64,000 nt of DNA from UBA6623 sp965226435 (lineage in GTDB: Bacteria > Acidobacteriota > Terriglobia > Bryobacterales > UBA6623), in the NCBI GenBank assembly GCA_965226435.1, contig CBDDCY010000006.1, positions 186,001 to 250,000 of the forward strand, read 5' to 3'. Numbering within the stretch: position 1 is the stretch's first letter; each line of letters opens with the position of its first letter. Position numbers and translations under genes: made by a program. Below the pieces are notes generated by a model, which saw only the letters and a program-made list of their open reading frames with translations, made no database searches and was not told the origin of the DNA. Shown here piece by piece: positions 43,660-51,398 of this stretch.

Positions 43660-44373
43660 TCAGGCTTGCTCGACCAGCACGACGGTAACGTTATCGGGTG
43701 CTCCCTTTTCGAGGGCGGATTCGATCAGCGCCTCGCATTTTTTCTCCAGTGAGCCGCTCGCCTCAAGGCCGTGGAGGAGAGCTTCTTCGCCGGTGACACC
43801 GTGGAGGCCGTCGGAGCAGAGCAGAATCAGGTCGTGGGGCGAAAACTCGACGATGTGCGTCTCGACCTCGACGGAGTCTTCGGCACCGACCGCCTTTGTG
43901 AGGACGTTGCGATAGGGATGTGTGCGGAGTTGCTCCTCGGTGAGGCCCAATCCGCGCCCGACTTCGTTGATCCAGGTATGGTCGGTTGTGACGCAGTAAA
44001 GCTCGCCGTCTTTACGGAGGTAGGCCCGGCTGTCGCCGACGTTGACGAAATAGGCGCGGCTTTCGTTGACCAGCACGGCGACGACGGTCGTTCCCATGCC
44101 GGCGTATTGGCGGTTTTGTCCGGCTTCCCAGCGAACGTTGCGATTGGCGAGCTGGATGGCCTCGCTCAGACGATTGAGGTTGGCCGATTCGCCCGCCTGC
44201 TTCATCTCGGTCATGACCGTATCGACGGTGATGCGCGAGGCGCGTTCCCCGGCTTTCGCGCCGCCCATGCCGTCGGCGACCACGAAAACCCCCATGCTCG
44301 GTTCGGTGGCGTAGGAGTCCTCGTTGTTGGACCTCACCAACCCGACGTGGGTCATGCCGAAGTTATTCGTCAT
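43660..44373 (-). CDS. PP2C-type protein phosphatase
   Basis: A PPM family phosphatase of 237 residues that dephosphorylates Ser/Thr residues using Mn/Mg. GLVRSNNEDSYATEPSMGVFVVADGMGGAKAGERAS contains the NED and DGMGG metal motifs. GMGTTVVAVLV, NVGDSRAYLRKDGELYCVTTDHTWINEV and ILLCSDGLHGVTGEEAL (with the SDG metal ligand) follow. PDNVTVVLVE is the end motif. It is a likely counterpart of Ser/Thr kinases such as the one at 20.3 kb. ATG 44373 is used because upstream codons do not match the family. There are about 60 bases to glnE. Confidence 0.92.
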   Translation of the reverse strand: MTNNFGMTHVGLVRSNNEDSYATEPSMGVFVVADGMGGAKAGERASRITVDTVMTEMKQAGESANLNRLSEAIQLANRNVRWEAGQNRQYAGMGTTVVAVLVNESRAYFVNVGDSRAYLRKDGELYCVTTDHTWINEVGRGLGLTEEQLRTHPYRNVLTKAVGAEDSVEVETHIVEFSPHDLILLCSDGLHGVTGEEALLHGLEASGSLEKKCEALIESALEKGAPDNVTVVLVEQA

Positions 44374-44440
44374 AGACGACCTGTCGGCGGAAACACCGCC
44401 GCGCAGTCGTTGCCGTCGGCCCGAACGAAGGGCCGGCCTA

Positions 44441-45367
44441 CTACCTAATACGGGCTTCATACCCGCCTACCGTCAAAGTTTCGCCGGACGGCGCTTCGGT
44501 TCGCAACAAGGCGAAGCCCAGCACTCTACCCATTGTTGGCGAAAATACGGGACTGGTCAATCGTCCGACTTCCTTTTCTCCGAATAAAATCGGGGAATCC
44601 GGGGGTGGAGCTTCGTCGGAATGGACCTCTAAACTTTCTAAAGTGCGACGCAAATTGCCGCGCGAACGCACCCGCTCGACGATTTCCTGGCCCAGATAAC
44701 AGCCCTTGGTGATGGACACGGCATCGAGACGGCCGGCTTGTTGCGGGATGGTTTTGTCGGGATAGTCCACACCCTCCAGCGGGATTCCGTTCTCGACGCG
44801 AACCGTTTGCCATGCTTGCTCGTCGGCGGGAACGGCACCGGCGGATTCCAGGCGTCGAACCCACGAATCTTTTTCTTCCGGCGACGAAAAAAACCATAGA
44901 CCGGGTCCGCCGGTTAGTGAACAGCGCGCGATTCTCAGGGCCCCGCGGGTTCGGTGCCGCAGGGCGCCGGGCGGAGGCAGGACGCCGTCGGTTACCCGGC
45001 CGGCGACTTCCTCGGACCCCGGACCCTCGACGGCGACAGCCGCCACGGAAGAACCGACATCCTCTAGAGATACATCATCCATCACGATGAACTTGTCGAG
45101 ATGCAGCGGCAGCGTCTCACGCCGACGGGAGTCACAATCGAGCAGCAGATGATCCTCCGCGACGAAAACGCGGACGTCGGCTTGAATGTGACCTTGGGCG
45201 CTCAAGAATAAGGTTTGAATTCCTTGCCCGGGGGTTAGTTTTTCGATGTCGTTTGTCGACATCGCGTGCACGAATGAGAGACGATCTTCCCCGGTGACCT
45301 TGATCCTAGCGCGATCGGAAACGTCGATCCAAGCAGCTGACTCGTGCAACGCGCGGTAGCCCGTCAT
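44441..45367 (-). CDS. ygfZ: Folate-binding Fe-S repair protein YgfZ/GcvT-like
   Basis: A protein of 308 residues resembling GcvT aminomethyltransferase but with the YgfZ signature SITKGCYLGQEIVERVRSRG (K-G-C-Y-x-G-Q-E), whose Cys is needed for function in YgfZ. SFVHAMSTNDIEKLTPGQGIQTLFLSAQGHIQADVRVF is the folate-binding front part. YgfZ uses tetrahydrofolate to support certain iron-sulfur enzymes such as MiaB. No glycine-cleavage genes are nearby, which argues for YgfZ. It lies between the CopD-like gene (16 bases upstream) and the phosphatase. Confidence 0.88.
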   Translation of the reverse strand: MTGYRALHESAAWIDVSDRARIKVTGEDRLSFVHAMSTNDIEKLTPGQGIQTLFLSAQGHIQADVRVFVAEDHLLLDCDSRRRETLPLHLDKFIVMDDVSLEDVGSSVAAVAVEGPGSEEVAGRVTDGVLPPPGALRHRTRGALRIARCSLTGGPGLWFFSSPEEKDSWVRRLESAGAVPADEQAWQTVRVENGIPLEGVDYPDKTIPQQAGRLDAVSITKGCYLGQEIVERVRSRGNLRRTLESLEVHSDEAPPPDSPILFGEKEVGRLTSPVFSPTMGRVLGFALLRTEAPSGETLTVGGYEARIR

Positions 45368-45383
45368 GACAACAAACGCCGCT

Positions 45384-45812
45384 TTAGCCGCGGAGCGAAC
45401 GCAGATAGGCTCCCAAGGCCAAGACGACCAATCCCGATATTGCCCCGCCCAACAACAAACGCGGTCGTTTGGCGTCGCGCGCGGCGTCCCCGCTCGGCGG
45501 GATCGAGGCGACGTAGAGCATGGCGAGAACGTGCCCCGCGATCAGGAACTTGATGCCAAAGGCCATGTGGTAGCTCGATGTTACTCCTTGTTCGAGCACG
45601 CGAATTAGATTGTAAACTCCCGAGACAACGACCAAAACGATTGCCGCGGAGGCGATCGGCCGCAGGCGTTTGGCGATTTGCGCGGCGAGGGCGGCGCGCT
45701 GCTCGGCCGCCAAGCTTTCCATCGCCGGCATCAGTACGAAGCGGGCGTAAATCAGACCGCCCACGGCGACCGCGGCGGCGGTGATGTGGAGCCAGCGTGA
45801 AAGGACATCCAT
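45384..45812 (-). CDS. CopD-like four-helix membrane protein
   Basis: A protein of 142 residues with four hydrophobic segments: WLHITAAAVAVGGLIYARFVLMPAM, ASAAIVLVVVSGVYNLIRVL, AFGIKFLIAGHVLAMLYVAS and LLLGGAISGLVVLALGAYL. Conserved His/Trp at the first helix (RWLHI) and a His in the third (AGHVL) fit the CopD/DUF-type haem- or copper-related membrane proteins. The particular function is not clear. It is the first gene of a possible operon with ygfZ, the phosphatase and glnE. ATG 45812 is used. Confidence 0.7.
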   Translation of the reverse strand: MDVLSRWLHITAAAVAVGGLIYARFVLMPAMESLAAEQRAALAAQIAKRLRPIASAAIVLVVVSGVYNLIRVLEQGVTSSYHMAFGIKFLIAGHVLAMLYVASIPPSGDAARDAKRPRLLLGGAISGLVVLALGAYLRSLRG

Positions 45813-45894
45813 GATGACAACTCTCTTGCTCGACGGGCGTGGCGAGGAAAAGGCCCACGCGCGGCGGGCGGTAACCCGTTCGATATGAAGTTGA

Positions 45895-45900
45895 TATTAT
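45895..45900 (+). promoter_or_regulatory. Candidate -10 box for the MBL hydrolase gene
   Basis: TATTAT ends seven bases before the ATG at 45908, with no ribosome-binding site between, so a leaderless transcript is suggested. It lies in the gap between divergent genes. Confidence 0.4.
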
Positions 45901-45907
45901 ACCCCCA

Positions 45908-46540
45908 ATGTTGCATGAAATCCTCACCGTCGGCCCGTTGCAATGCAATTGTTCGATCTTTGGCGAGCCGGAATCGGGCCGCGCGATCGTGATCGACCCG
46001 GGAGACGAGATCGATGCGGTGACGGAAATTCTCGATCGGCATGCCCTGAAAGTCGAGGCGATCGTCATCACTCATGCGCACATCGACCATATCGGCGGGG
46101 CGGCCAAGCTCAAAAAATTGACAGGCGCTCCGATCCATATGAACGAAAACGATCTCGAGCTCAGGAGTCAGCTCGAAACGCAGGCGGAGTGGCTGGGCAT
46201 GGCGCCTCCCGAGATTCCCGAGATCGACGTGTTGCTGCGTGACGGGGATACGGTGTCGGTCGAGGACTGTGCGTTTCATGTACTGCACACGCCCGGGCAT
46301 ACGCAGGGCAGTATCAGCCTGCATGCGCCGACCGAGAACAAGCTCGTGGCCGGGGATACGCTTTTCCGCGACAGCATCGGGCGAACCGATCTGCCGGGCG
46401 GAGACGCTCGACAGATTCTGGTTTCGATTCAGGAGAAGTTGCTGGCGCTCGACGACGGTGTCATCGTGATTCCGGGGCACGGGCCCGAAACGACGATTGG
46501 GCGGGAACGGGAGATGAATTATTTTTTGCGGGGGCTTTGA
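45908..46540 (+). CDS. MBL-fold metallohydrolase (glyoxalase II-like)
   Basis: A protein of 210 residues. The metallo-beta-lactamase metal motif is THAHIDHIGG (HxHxDH), with HTPGHTQGSISL giving the third His, LVAGDTLFRDSIGRTDLPGG the bridging Asp, and VIPGHGPETTIGRER the last His. Family members of this length are annotated as hydroxyacylglutathione hydrolase-like or thiolesterases. The substrate cannot be told because the glutathione-binding C-terminal domain is short. It begins MLHEILTVGPLQCNCSIFG, a typical start. Confidence 0.9.
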   Translation: MLHEILTVGPLQCNCSIFGEPESGRAIVIDPGDEIDAVTEILDRHALKVEAIVITHAHIDHIGGAAKLKKLTGAPIHMNENDLELRSQLETQAEWLGMAPPEIPEIDVLLRDGDTVSVEDCAFHVLHTPGHTQGSISLHAPTENKLVAGDTLFRDSIGRTDLPGGDARQILVSIQEKLLALDDGVIVIPGHGPETTIGREREMNYFLRGL

Positions 46541-46558
46541 GGAGGGCGGGGCGCATCT

Positions 46559-46861
46559 TCAGTTCAACTTAGTATTCCGGACGATGTCGGCCCACGATCG
46601 CGCCCCATCGACTACTCGGAGCACCGTGATGACATCCCTTTGCACCCGGTACCAAACAACGTAAGGAGTGCCTGAGAGCACGAGTTCTCTTGAGCCGGAC
46701 ACGCGGCCGGGACGACCGAGGCCGGGATGGCGAGCGAGGCGGCTTACGGGGGAGAGTATCCTTTCTAGAACCTCTCCCGCCGCCTCGGCATTGTCCAACC
46801 TAATGAAGTCACGAATTTGCTTGAGGTCATCGAGAGCTGCTCGCGACCAGATCAATCGCAC
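46559..46861 (-). CDS. ParE/RelE-family toxin
   Basis: A protein of 100 residues of the ParE/RelE superfamily. It has LIWSRAALDDLKQIRDFI at the start and VLSGTPYVVWYRVQRDVITVLRVVDGARSWADI at the end, as in ParE toxins, where the YxxxY/LRVxHGARxW segment is typical. ParE members poison gyrase and RelE members cut mRNA on the ribosome; sequence suggests ParE. The start overlaps the 3' end of the antitoxin gene by 10 bases, so translation is coupled. It is convergent with the MBL hydrolase, with only 18 bases between stops. Confidence 0.88.
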   Translation of the reverse strand: MRLIWSRAALDDLKQIRDFIRLDNAEAAGEVLERILSPVSRLARHPGLGRPGRVSGSRELVLSGTPYVVWYRVQRDVITVLRVVDGARSWADIVRNTKLN

Positions 46862-47118
46862 CGCGGAGGCTCCAGTTCATTGTCCGTGTCGAGGCTTTCA
46901 ATCCATTCGCGGACCTTCTCGTCACTTACCGTACGACCCTCGTCGGCGTCCTTGATTCCCTCCTGCACCGCCTCCACGATCCACAATTCCTCTTCCACAT
47001 ATCGCTGAATGGCTTGTGCCATCAGCCAAGCTCGAGAGCGATCCGTCGCCCGTGCGATGACGTCGAGTCGATCAAGTGTTGCGGGGTCAAGCCGCACCGA
47101 TGTCGCTTTGGATACCAC
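46852..47118 (-). CDS. Ribbon-helix-helix antitoxin (CopG/ParD-like)
   Basis: A protein of 88 residues. ATSVRLDPATLDRLDVIARATDRSRAWLMAQAIQRYVEEE is a ribbon-helix-helix DNA-binding domain (beta strand SVRL followed by two helices), and the acidic C-terminal tail neutralises the toxin. The start is GTG at 47118 because an AGGAG lies eight bases upstream. The open frame further up has no similarity. The gene precedes and overlaps the toxin in the usual order. RHH antitoxins repress their own promoter, and an inverted repeat that overlaps the -10 is present upstream. Confidence 0.9.
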   Translation of the reverse strand: MVSKATSVRLDPATLDRLDVIARATDRSRAWLMAQAIQRYVEEELWIVEAVQEGIKDADEGRTVSDEKVREWIESLDTDNELEPPRCD

Positions 47119-47132
47119 GGTGAGTTCTCCTG

Positions 47133-47160
47133 TAGTGGATTGTATTCGTATTATACACAA
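47133..47160 (-). promoter_or_regulatory. Promoter and operator-like palindrome of the toxin-antitoxin operon
   Basis: On the minus strand TATAAT (within GTGTATAATACGAATACA) lies about 25 bases before the antitoxin start. It overlaps a TGTAT-N7-ATACA inverted repeat. Autorepression by the RHH antitoxin through this palindrome is plausible. Confidence 0.5.
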
Positions 47161-47165
47161 CCAAT

Positions 47166-47726
47166 TCATCGCAGATACGGCAGCATCTTCTTGAACTCGT
47201 CGTTTCGGCTGTCGCCGAATAGTTCGTAGATCGCCATTTCGGTGGAGGAGACGACGGCGCCGGCGTTGCACATTCGATCAAGGCCGACGGCCTTGTTGGC
47301 GGGGCTGCGCGAGCCGACGGCGTCGGCGGCGACATGGACGTTGTAGCCTTTCTCAAGCGCTCCCAGCGCGGTCTGCATGACGCAAATATGCGACTCAACG
47401 CCGGCGAGCAACAGGGTTCCGCCCGGCGGGAGGGCCTTTTCGAGGGCCTGCTGAAATGGGTCGTCCGCCAGACAGCCGAAGCAGATCTTGTCGATGGGCT
47501 CGACTTCGCAGAGTTCCGCGATTCGGGGTAAGGTGGCGCCCAATCCCTTGCTGTATTGCGTGGTGAGGAAGGTGGTGAGCCCGGTGACCTCGGCCAGGCG
47601 GAGAAGTTTCTCGGTGTTGGCGAGGAGCTCTTCGCGGCCGTCGATGGCGGGGACGAGCTTTTCCTGTAAATCGATGACGACGAGCGCGGTGGTTTCGGGG
47701 CGAATCAGCAAGCCGGGGTTGGGCAT
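47166..47726 (-). CDS. Isochorismatase-fold cysteine hydrolase
   Basis: A protein of 186 residues. TALVVIDLQEKLVPAI contains the catalytic Asp, TTQYSKGLGAT and DKICFGCLAD are in the usual middle part, and LLLAGVESHICVMQTALGALEKGYNVHVAADAVGSRS contains the nucleophile Cys (SHICV). PANKAVGLDRMCNAGAVVSSTEMAIYELF is the typical end. Proteins of this subgroup are often annotated YcaC-like or nicotinamidase-like, but the substrate is unknown. ATG 47726 is used because the frame upstream runs into repeat A. It is separated from the antitoxin gene by about 50 bases. Confidence 0.88.
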   Translation of the reverse strand: MPNPGLLIRPETTALVVIDLQEKLVPAIDGREELLANTEKLLRLAEVTGLTTFLTTQYSKGLGATLPRIAELCEVEPIDKICFGCLADDPFQQALEKALPPGGTLLLAGVESHICVMQTALGALEKGYNVHVAADAVGSRSPANKAVGLDRMCNAGAVVSSTEMAIYELFGDSRNDEFKKMLPYLR

Positions 47727-47805
47727 GTGTCGATTGTAGCGCCGGGGGGGGGCGAGGGCTGACCCATCACGAAGCCGGCCGCCGACGATCCGAAGGGTCG
47801 GGTGC

Positions 47806-47912
47806 GAGGTTCCCGCCGCCCCTTCAGGGCTCTCCCGAGTGGGGATTCTACCCAGGGTTCCGCCTTCGGCTCCACCCTGGGCTACGGCTCCCGCCGCCGC
47901 TTCGCGGCTGTA
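47806..47912 (-). repeat. Intergenic repeat family A, copy 5
   Basis: On the minus strand it reads CAGCCGCGAAGCGGC, the CCCAGGGTGGAGCCGAAGGCGG block, CCCTGGGTAGA and the GCCCTgaaGGGGC hairpin. It lies 80 bases upstream of the isochorismatase-fold gene and points in its direction. Confidence 0.85.
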
Positions 47913-47999
47913 GAGATTTGCGATTTCAGCGGCCGGAACATGAGGTGGCATACGTTCGCCGCGCTATTTGCGGAGGGCTGCTCGACTTTTCACAGCCTC

Positions 48000-49088
48000 T
48001 CAGGCTGTTATTAAGGCGGCGATCTTGGCGGCGCTGTTGAAGGCGGCTTCGAACTGTTGGTCGCGGGTGAAAATGCGCAGCTCTTCGTTGAGCAGAGCGG
48101 CGTCGTTTTCGGCGGGGAAGAGAACGCGGGTGCCGGTCGGTTCGCTTGAGCCGGTTTCGATGCGAATGTCGAGATAATCGCCGTCGCGTTCGAGCACGAC
48201 TTGGGTGTCCTGTTCGTCGTCGGCGGCCAAGGTGACGCCCGCCAAGCGGTTACCCGATCCGTTGTCACCGGCATAGGCCAAGCTCAGCCCGGCTGATGTG
48301 TTCTGGTGAGTGAAGGCCAGCCGCTTGGCGCCGTTGTTCGACGGCATTGCTCCTGTCCATCCCCAATTGAGGCAATTCACCAGCCAACCGCCCAGCAAGA
48401 ATACCGACACCGGGATATCGGACTCCGACTCGCCCCAATAGGAGATCGTCAGGCGCGAAAGGCCGGGAAGCCGCGAGACGCAGAGCGGGTTGTCAAAAAC
48501 CTGAGCGACGGTTTCGCGCCAGCGGGTCAGACGCGCCCAACTCAGATCGGTCGTGATCAAAGCCGAAGATTCCCCGGTCCACTCTTCCAGGGCGTGGTTC
48601 GGTTCGCTGAATCCGTCGATGTCGAAAATCAGGCGCGGAGCCAGCGCCGTCAGTCGCTTGAACGCGGGCAGTCGCGCCGCCGTTTCGCTCTTGCACCACA
48701 GGACCACCGGGAGATCGGGAACGATCAAGGGCAGCAATACCGAGGGCAGGTCGGCGAAACTGTCGGCGGAGGCCTCGACTTCGACTTGCTCGCTGCAGAC
48801 CTGCTGACGCCGACCCATCGGCATCCAACAATGAGCACGGACGTCGGCTTCGAGATGGTCGCCTTCCCGGGCGGTGAGCCGAATCACAATCGCGCGACTG
48901 GGGTGGGTCTGCATCAACTCGGCAAGAGTTTCCGAGACGACCGCCGGATTGTCGTCCGCGTCGGTGACGACGATCAACGTCATCGCGCAAGCGCGCATCA
49001 GGGCGTGTTCGTCGCCCTCCGACTGCTCGGCCATGTCGGCCCAGAGGCGGTCGATTTGGCGGGTGAGAGTTGCGGGATCGATGGGCAT
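48000..49088 (-). CDS. opcA: Glucose-6-phosphate dehydrogenase assembly protein OpcA
   Basis: A protein of 362 residues of the OpcA family, which in cyanobacteria and other bacteria promotes assembly and activity of glucose-6-phosphate dehydrogenase. The start, MPIDPATLTRQIDRLWADM, and LIVVTDADDNPAVVSETLAELMQTHPSRAIVI, VCSEQVEVEASADSFADLPSVLLPLIVPDLPVVLWCKSE are typical. zwf, its partner, lies immediately upstream in the same direction but is separated by 255 bases that contain a family A repeat. This order (zwf then opcA) fits the known pairing. Confidence 0.9.
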   Translation of the reverse strand: MPIDPATLTRQIDRLWADMAEQSEGDEHALMRACAMTLIVVTDADDNPAVVSETLAELMQTHPSRAIVIRLTAREGDHLEADVRAHCWMPMGRRQQVCSEQVEVEASADSFADLPSVLLPLIVPDLPVVLWCKSETAARLPAFKRLTALAPRLIFDIDGFSEPNHALEEWTGESSALITTDLSWARLTRWRETVAQVFDNPLCVSRLPGLSRLTISYWGESESDIPVSVFLLGGWLVNCLNWGWTGAMPSNNGAKRLAFTHQNTSAGLSLAYAGDNGSGNRLAGVTLAADDEQDTQVVLERDGDYLDIRIETGSSEPTGTRVLFPAENDAALLNEELRIFTRDQQFEAAFNSAAKIAALITA

Positions 49089-49202
49089 GGTACTCGTCGT
49101 TGCGATTCGAAGATTCGTGATGCCGAGAAATAATCGGGGGCAGGCCGTTTTTACGAATACTCGGTATGCATGATATCGCCATGAGAAATGGGTGCCGGTG
49201 GT

Positions 49203-49303
49203 GTTCCTTCCGCCCCTTCAGGGCTCGCCCGCAAGGGGGGCTACCCAGGGTTCCGCCTTTGGCTTCACCCTGGGCTATATTCCCGCCGCCGCTTCGCGGC
49301 TCA
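49203..49303 (-). repeat. Intergenic repeat family A, copy 6
   Basis: The minus strand reads GAGCCGCGAAGCGGC, GAATATAGCCCAGGGTGAAGCC, CCCTGGGTAGC and GCCCTgaaGGGGC. It lies between zwf and opcA, about 115 bases before the opcA start. The flank TATGCATGATATCGCC matches the outer part of other copies. Confidence 0.85.
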
Positions 49304-49343
49304 AGATTTCGCGGCCCCCGGCTGATCGACTTGCCCGACGCGG

Positions 49344-50888
49344 TCACGGCGTTCTCCAGGTATGTCCGCCGCGGTGCAGCATCTCGTCGGAATCCGCCGG
49401 ACCCCAGGTGCCCGAAGCATAGTTGGGGAAGTGGGGCGCGGTGTTGTTCCACACTTCGATAATGGGCTCGATGGCGCTCCAAGAAGCCTCGACCATATCT
49501 TGGCGAGTATAGAGCGTTCCGTCGCCGACGATGGCGTCGAGCAGCAAGGTTTCGTAGGCGGTGGGTTCGCGCACGCCGAAGCTGCTGCCGTAATGAAAGT
49601 CCATCGAAACGCCGCGCAGATGCATGCCCTCGCCCGGTTGCTTGGCGTCGAAGCGGATCGAGATGCCGCCGGCGGGTTGAATGCGCAAGATCAGCAGGTT
49701 CGGCGCCTCGGCTTCGTCTTGGCCCGCGAAAAGCGCATGCGGGGCGGCACTGAATTCAATCGAGATTTCCGTGATGCGCTTCGCCAAACGCTTGCCGCTG
49801 CGAACGTAGAACGGCACGCCCGCCCAGCGCCAATTGTCGAGATAGAAGGTTGCCGCGGCATAGGTGTCGGTACGCGAGTTGGGGTCGACGCCGGGTTCTT
49901 GGCGGTAACCGACGAGGTCCCTGCCGCCGACGCGCCCGGGGCCGTATTGGCCGATCACGGCGTGGGTGCGGACTTCATCGTGGTTCAGGGGCCGAATCGA
50001 TTCGAGGACCTTGGCTTTCTCGTTTCGGACGGCTTCGGCTTCAAAGCGCGCCGGCGGCTCCATGGCCATCGTGGCCAGCACCTGCAACAGGTGGTTCTGA
50101 ATCATGTCGCGTAGGGCGCCCGATTCCTCGTAATAGCCGCCGCGGCCTTCCACGCCAATCGACTCGGCGGCGGTGATTTGCACCTGGCGGACGTAGCGGC
50201 GGTTCCACAGCGGCTCGAAAATACCGTTGGCGAAACGGAAGGCGAGAATGTTCTGGACTGTTTCCTTCCCCAGATAGTGGTCGATCCGAAAGATCTCCGA
50301 TTCATCGAAGACCTTCTGGACATCGAGGCTGAGTTCGCGGGCGCTTTCCAGATTGTGGCCGAAGGGTTTTTCAACGACGAGACGGCGCCAGCCGCCCTGT
50401 TTCGATTTGGCCAGCCCGGACGCCCCAAGCTGTTCGGCGATGGGCGCATAGAGGCTGGGCTGCGTGGAGAGGTAAAAGACGACATTGTCGCCGGTCCGCC
50501 GGGTTTCAGCGATGTCGTCGAGCAGAGAGCCGAGCTGCTCGTAGTAGGCCGGGTCCTTGACATTGCCCGGCAAGTAGAAGATCCCTTGCGCGAAGGCTTC
50601 CCAAACTTCCTCGTCGAATTCGCCGTGTTCGGAAAATTCCTTGACCGAGGCCTTCATTTTTTCGCGGTAGGCTTCGTGGCTCATCTCGGTACGGGAGTTG
50701 CCGACGATCGCGAAACCGGCGGAAAGTCGGCGGTCGAGCGCCAGGCTGTAGAGAGCCGGAAGGAGTTTACGTTTTGTGAGATCGCCGTTGGCCCCGAAAA
50801 TGACCACGGTCGAGTCGGGTACGCGGCGCTTGAAACGGAGCGAGTCCACAAAGGGGTTGGTATCGATACGGGCTTCGGCGGTGGCCAT
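49344..50888 (-). CDS. zwf: Glucose-6-phosphate dehydrogenase
   Basis: A protein of 514 residues that oxidises glucose-6-phosphate to 6-phosphogluconolactone. VVIFGANGDLTKRKLLPALY is the NADP-binding loop (GAxGDLxxRK), and EIFRIDHYLGKETVQN is the active-site signature with the lysine. VVEKPFGHNLESARELS and WAGVPFYVRSGKRLAKRITEISIEF are further conserved parts. The ATG at 50888 fits family starts. It is the first gene of the zwf-opcA pair and would feed the pentose phosphate pathway. No 6-phosphogluconate dehydrogenase is seen in the window. Confidence 0.96.
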   Translation of the reverse strand: MATAEARIDTNPFVDSLRFKRRVPDSTVVIFGANGDLTKRKLLPALYSLALDRRLSAGFAIVGNSRTEMSHEAYREKMKASVKEFSEHGEFDEEVWEAFAQGIFYLPGNVKDPAYYEQLGSLLDDIAETRRTGDNVVFYLSTQPSLYAPIAEQLGASGLAKSKQGGWRRLVVEKPFGHNLESARELSLDVQKVFDESEIFRIDHYLGKETVQNILAFRFANGIFEPLWNRRYVRQVQITAAESIGVEGRGGYYEESGALRDMIQNHLLQVLATMAMEPPARFEAEAVRNEKAKVLESIRPLNHDEVRTHAVIGQYGPGRVGGRDLVGYRQEPGVDPNSRTDTYAAATFYLDNWRWAGVPFYVRSGKRLAKRITEISIEFSAAPHALFAGQDEAEAPNLLILRIQPAGGISIRFDAKQPGEGMHLRGVSMDFHYGSSFGVREPTAYETLLLDAIVGDGTLYTRQDMVEASWSAIEPIIEVWNNTAPHFPNYASGTWGPADSDEMLHRGGHTWRTP

Positions 50889-50999
50889 GGAAAACTATTC
50901 CGTCCTTAGCGTCGCGGTCCCCGCTGTTGGGAGGCGGTCAGCCGTTGGTTGGTGGCGAATGACGGCGGGAAGGCGGAGGATCGTCCACGCGCCGTGCCC

Positions 51000-51398
51000 T
51001 CACCATTCGTTGTAGGGCGAACCGTCAAGGCCGGTGCGGTCCGAGCCGCTATGAACATCGAAGACGCCCGACTCTCCGCTCGGTCCGATATCGGTGACGA
51101 TCTCCCAAGCATCGCTCGACTGGGTGAAGGGATCCACCGGGATCCGGCGCAGGTAACCTTCCGCTACGAGGTCCTCGAGAGCTTGCGGAGGTTTCTCCTT
51201 GTCATACGTATAATGATCGATCACCGAACGCAAAGTGAATAGGTTGCTTTGCAGAACACTTTCCTTAGCCCGCACCATCGAGGTGGTATACATCGGTACG
51301 GCAATCGAGATCACCGTCAGCACGATGGCCATGACGACCATCACTTCGACGAGCGTGAAGCCTCGTCTCTGTTTACCACTCGCTGTAACGTGATCCAT
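51000..51398 (-). CDS. Type II secretion pseudopilin (GspG-like)
   Basis: A protein of 132 residues. The prepilin leader is KQRRGFTLVEVMVVMAIVLTVISIAVPMY with the G-F cleavage site for the prepilin peptidase and Glu at +5. YDKEKPPQALEDLVAEGYLRRIPVDPFTQSSDAWEIV is the GspG calcium-binding type domain. VFDVHSGSDRTGLDGSPYNEW is the typical end. The start overlaps the 3' end of the upstream pseudopilin gene by 26 bases, which implies translational coupling. It belongs to a secretin-pseudopilin operon. Confidence 0.9.
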   Translation of the reverse strand: MDHVTASGKQRRGFTLVEVMVVMAIVLTVISIAVPMYTTSMVRAKESVLQSNLFTLRSVIDHYTYDKEKPPQALEDLVAEGYLRRIPVDPFTQSSDAWEIVTDIGPSGESGVFDVHSGSDRTGLDGSPYNEW

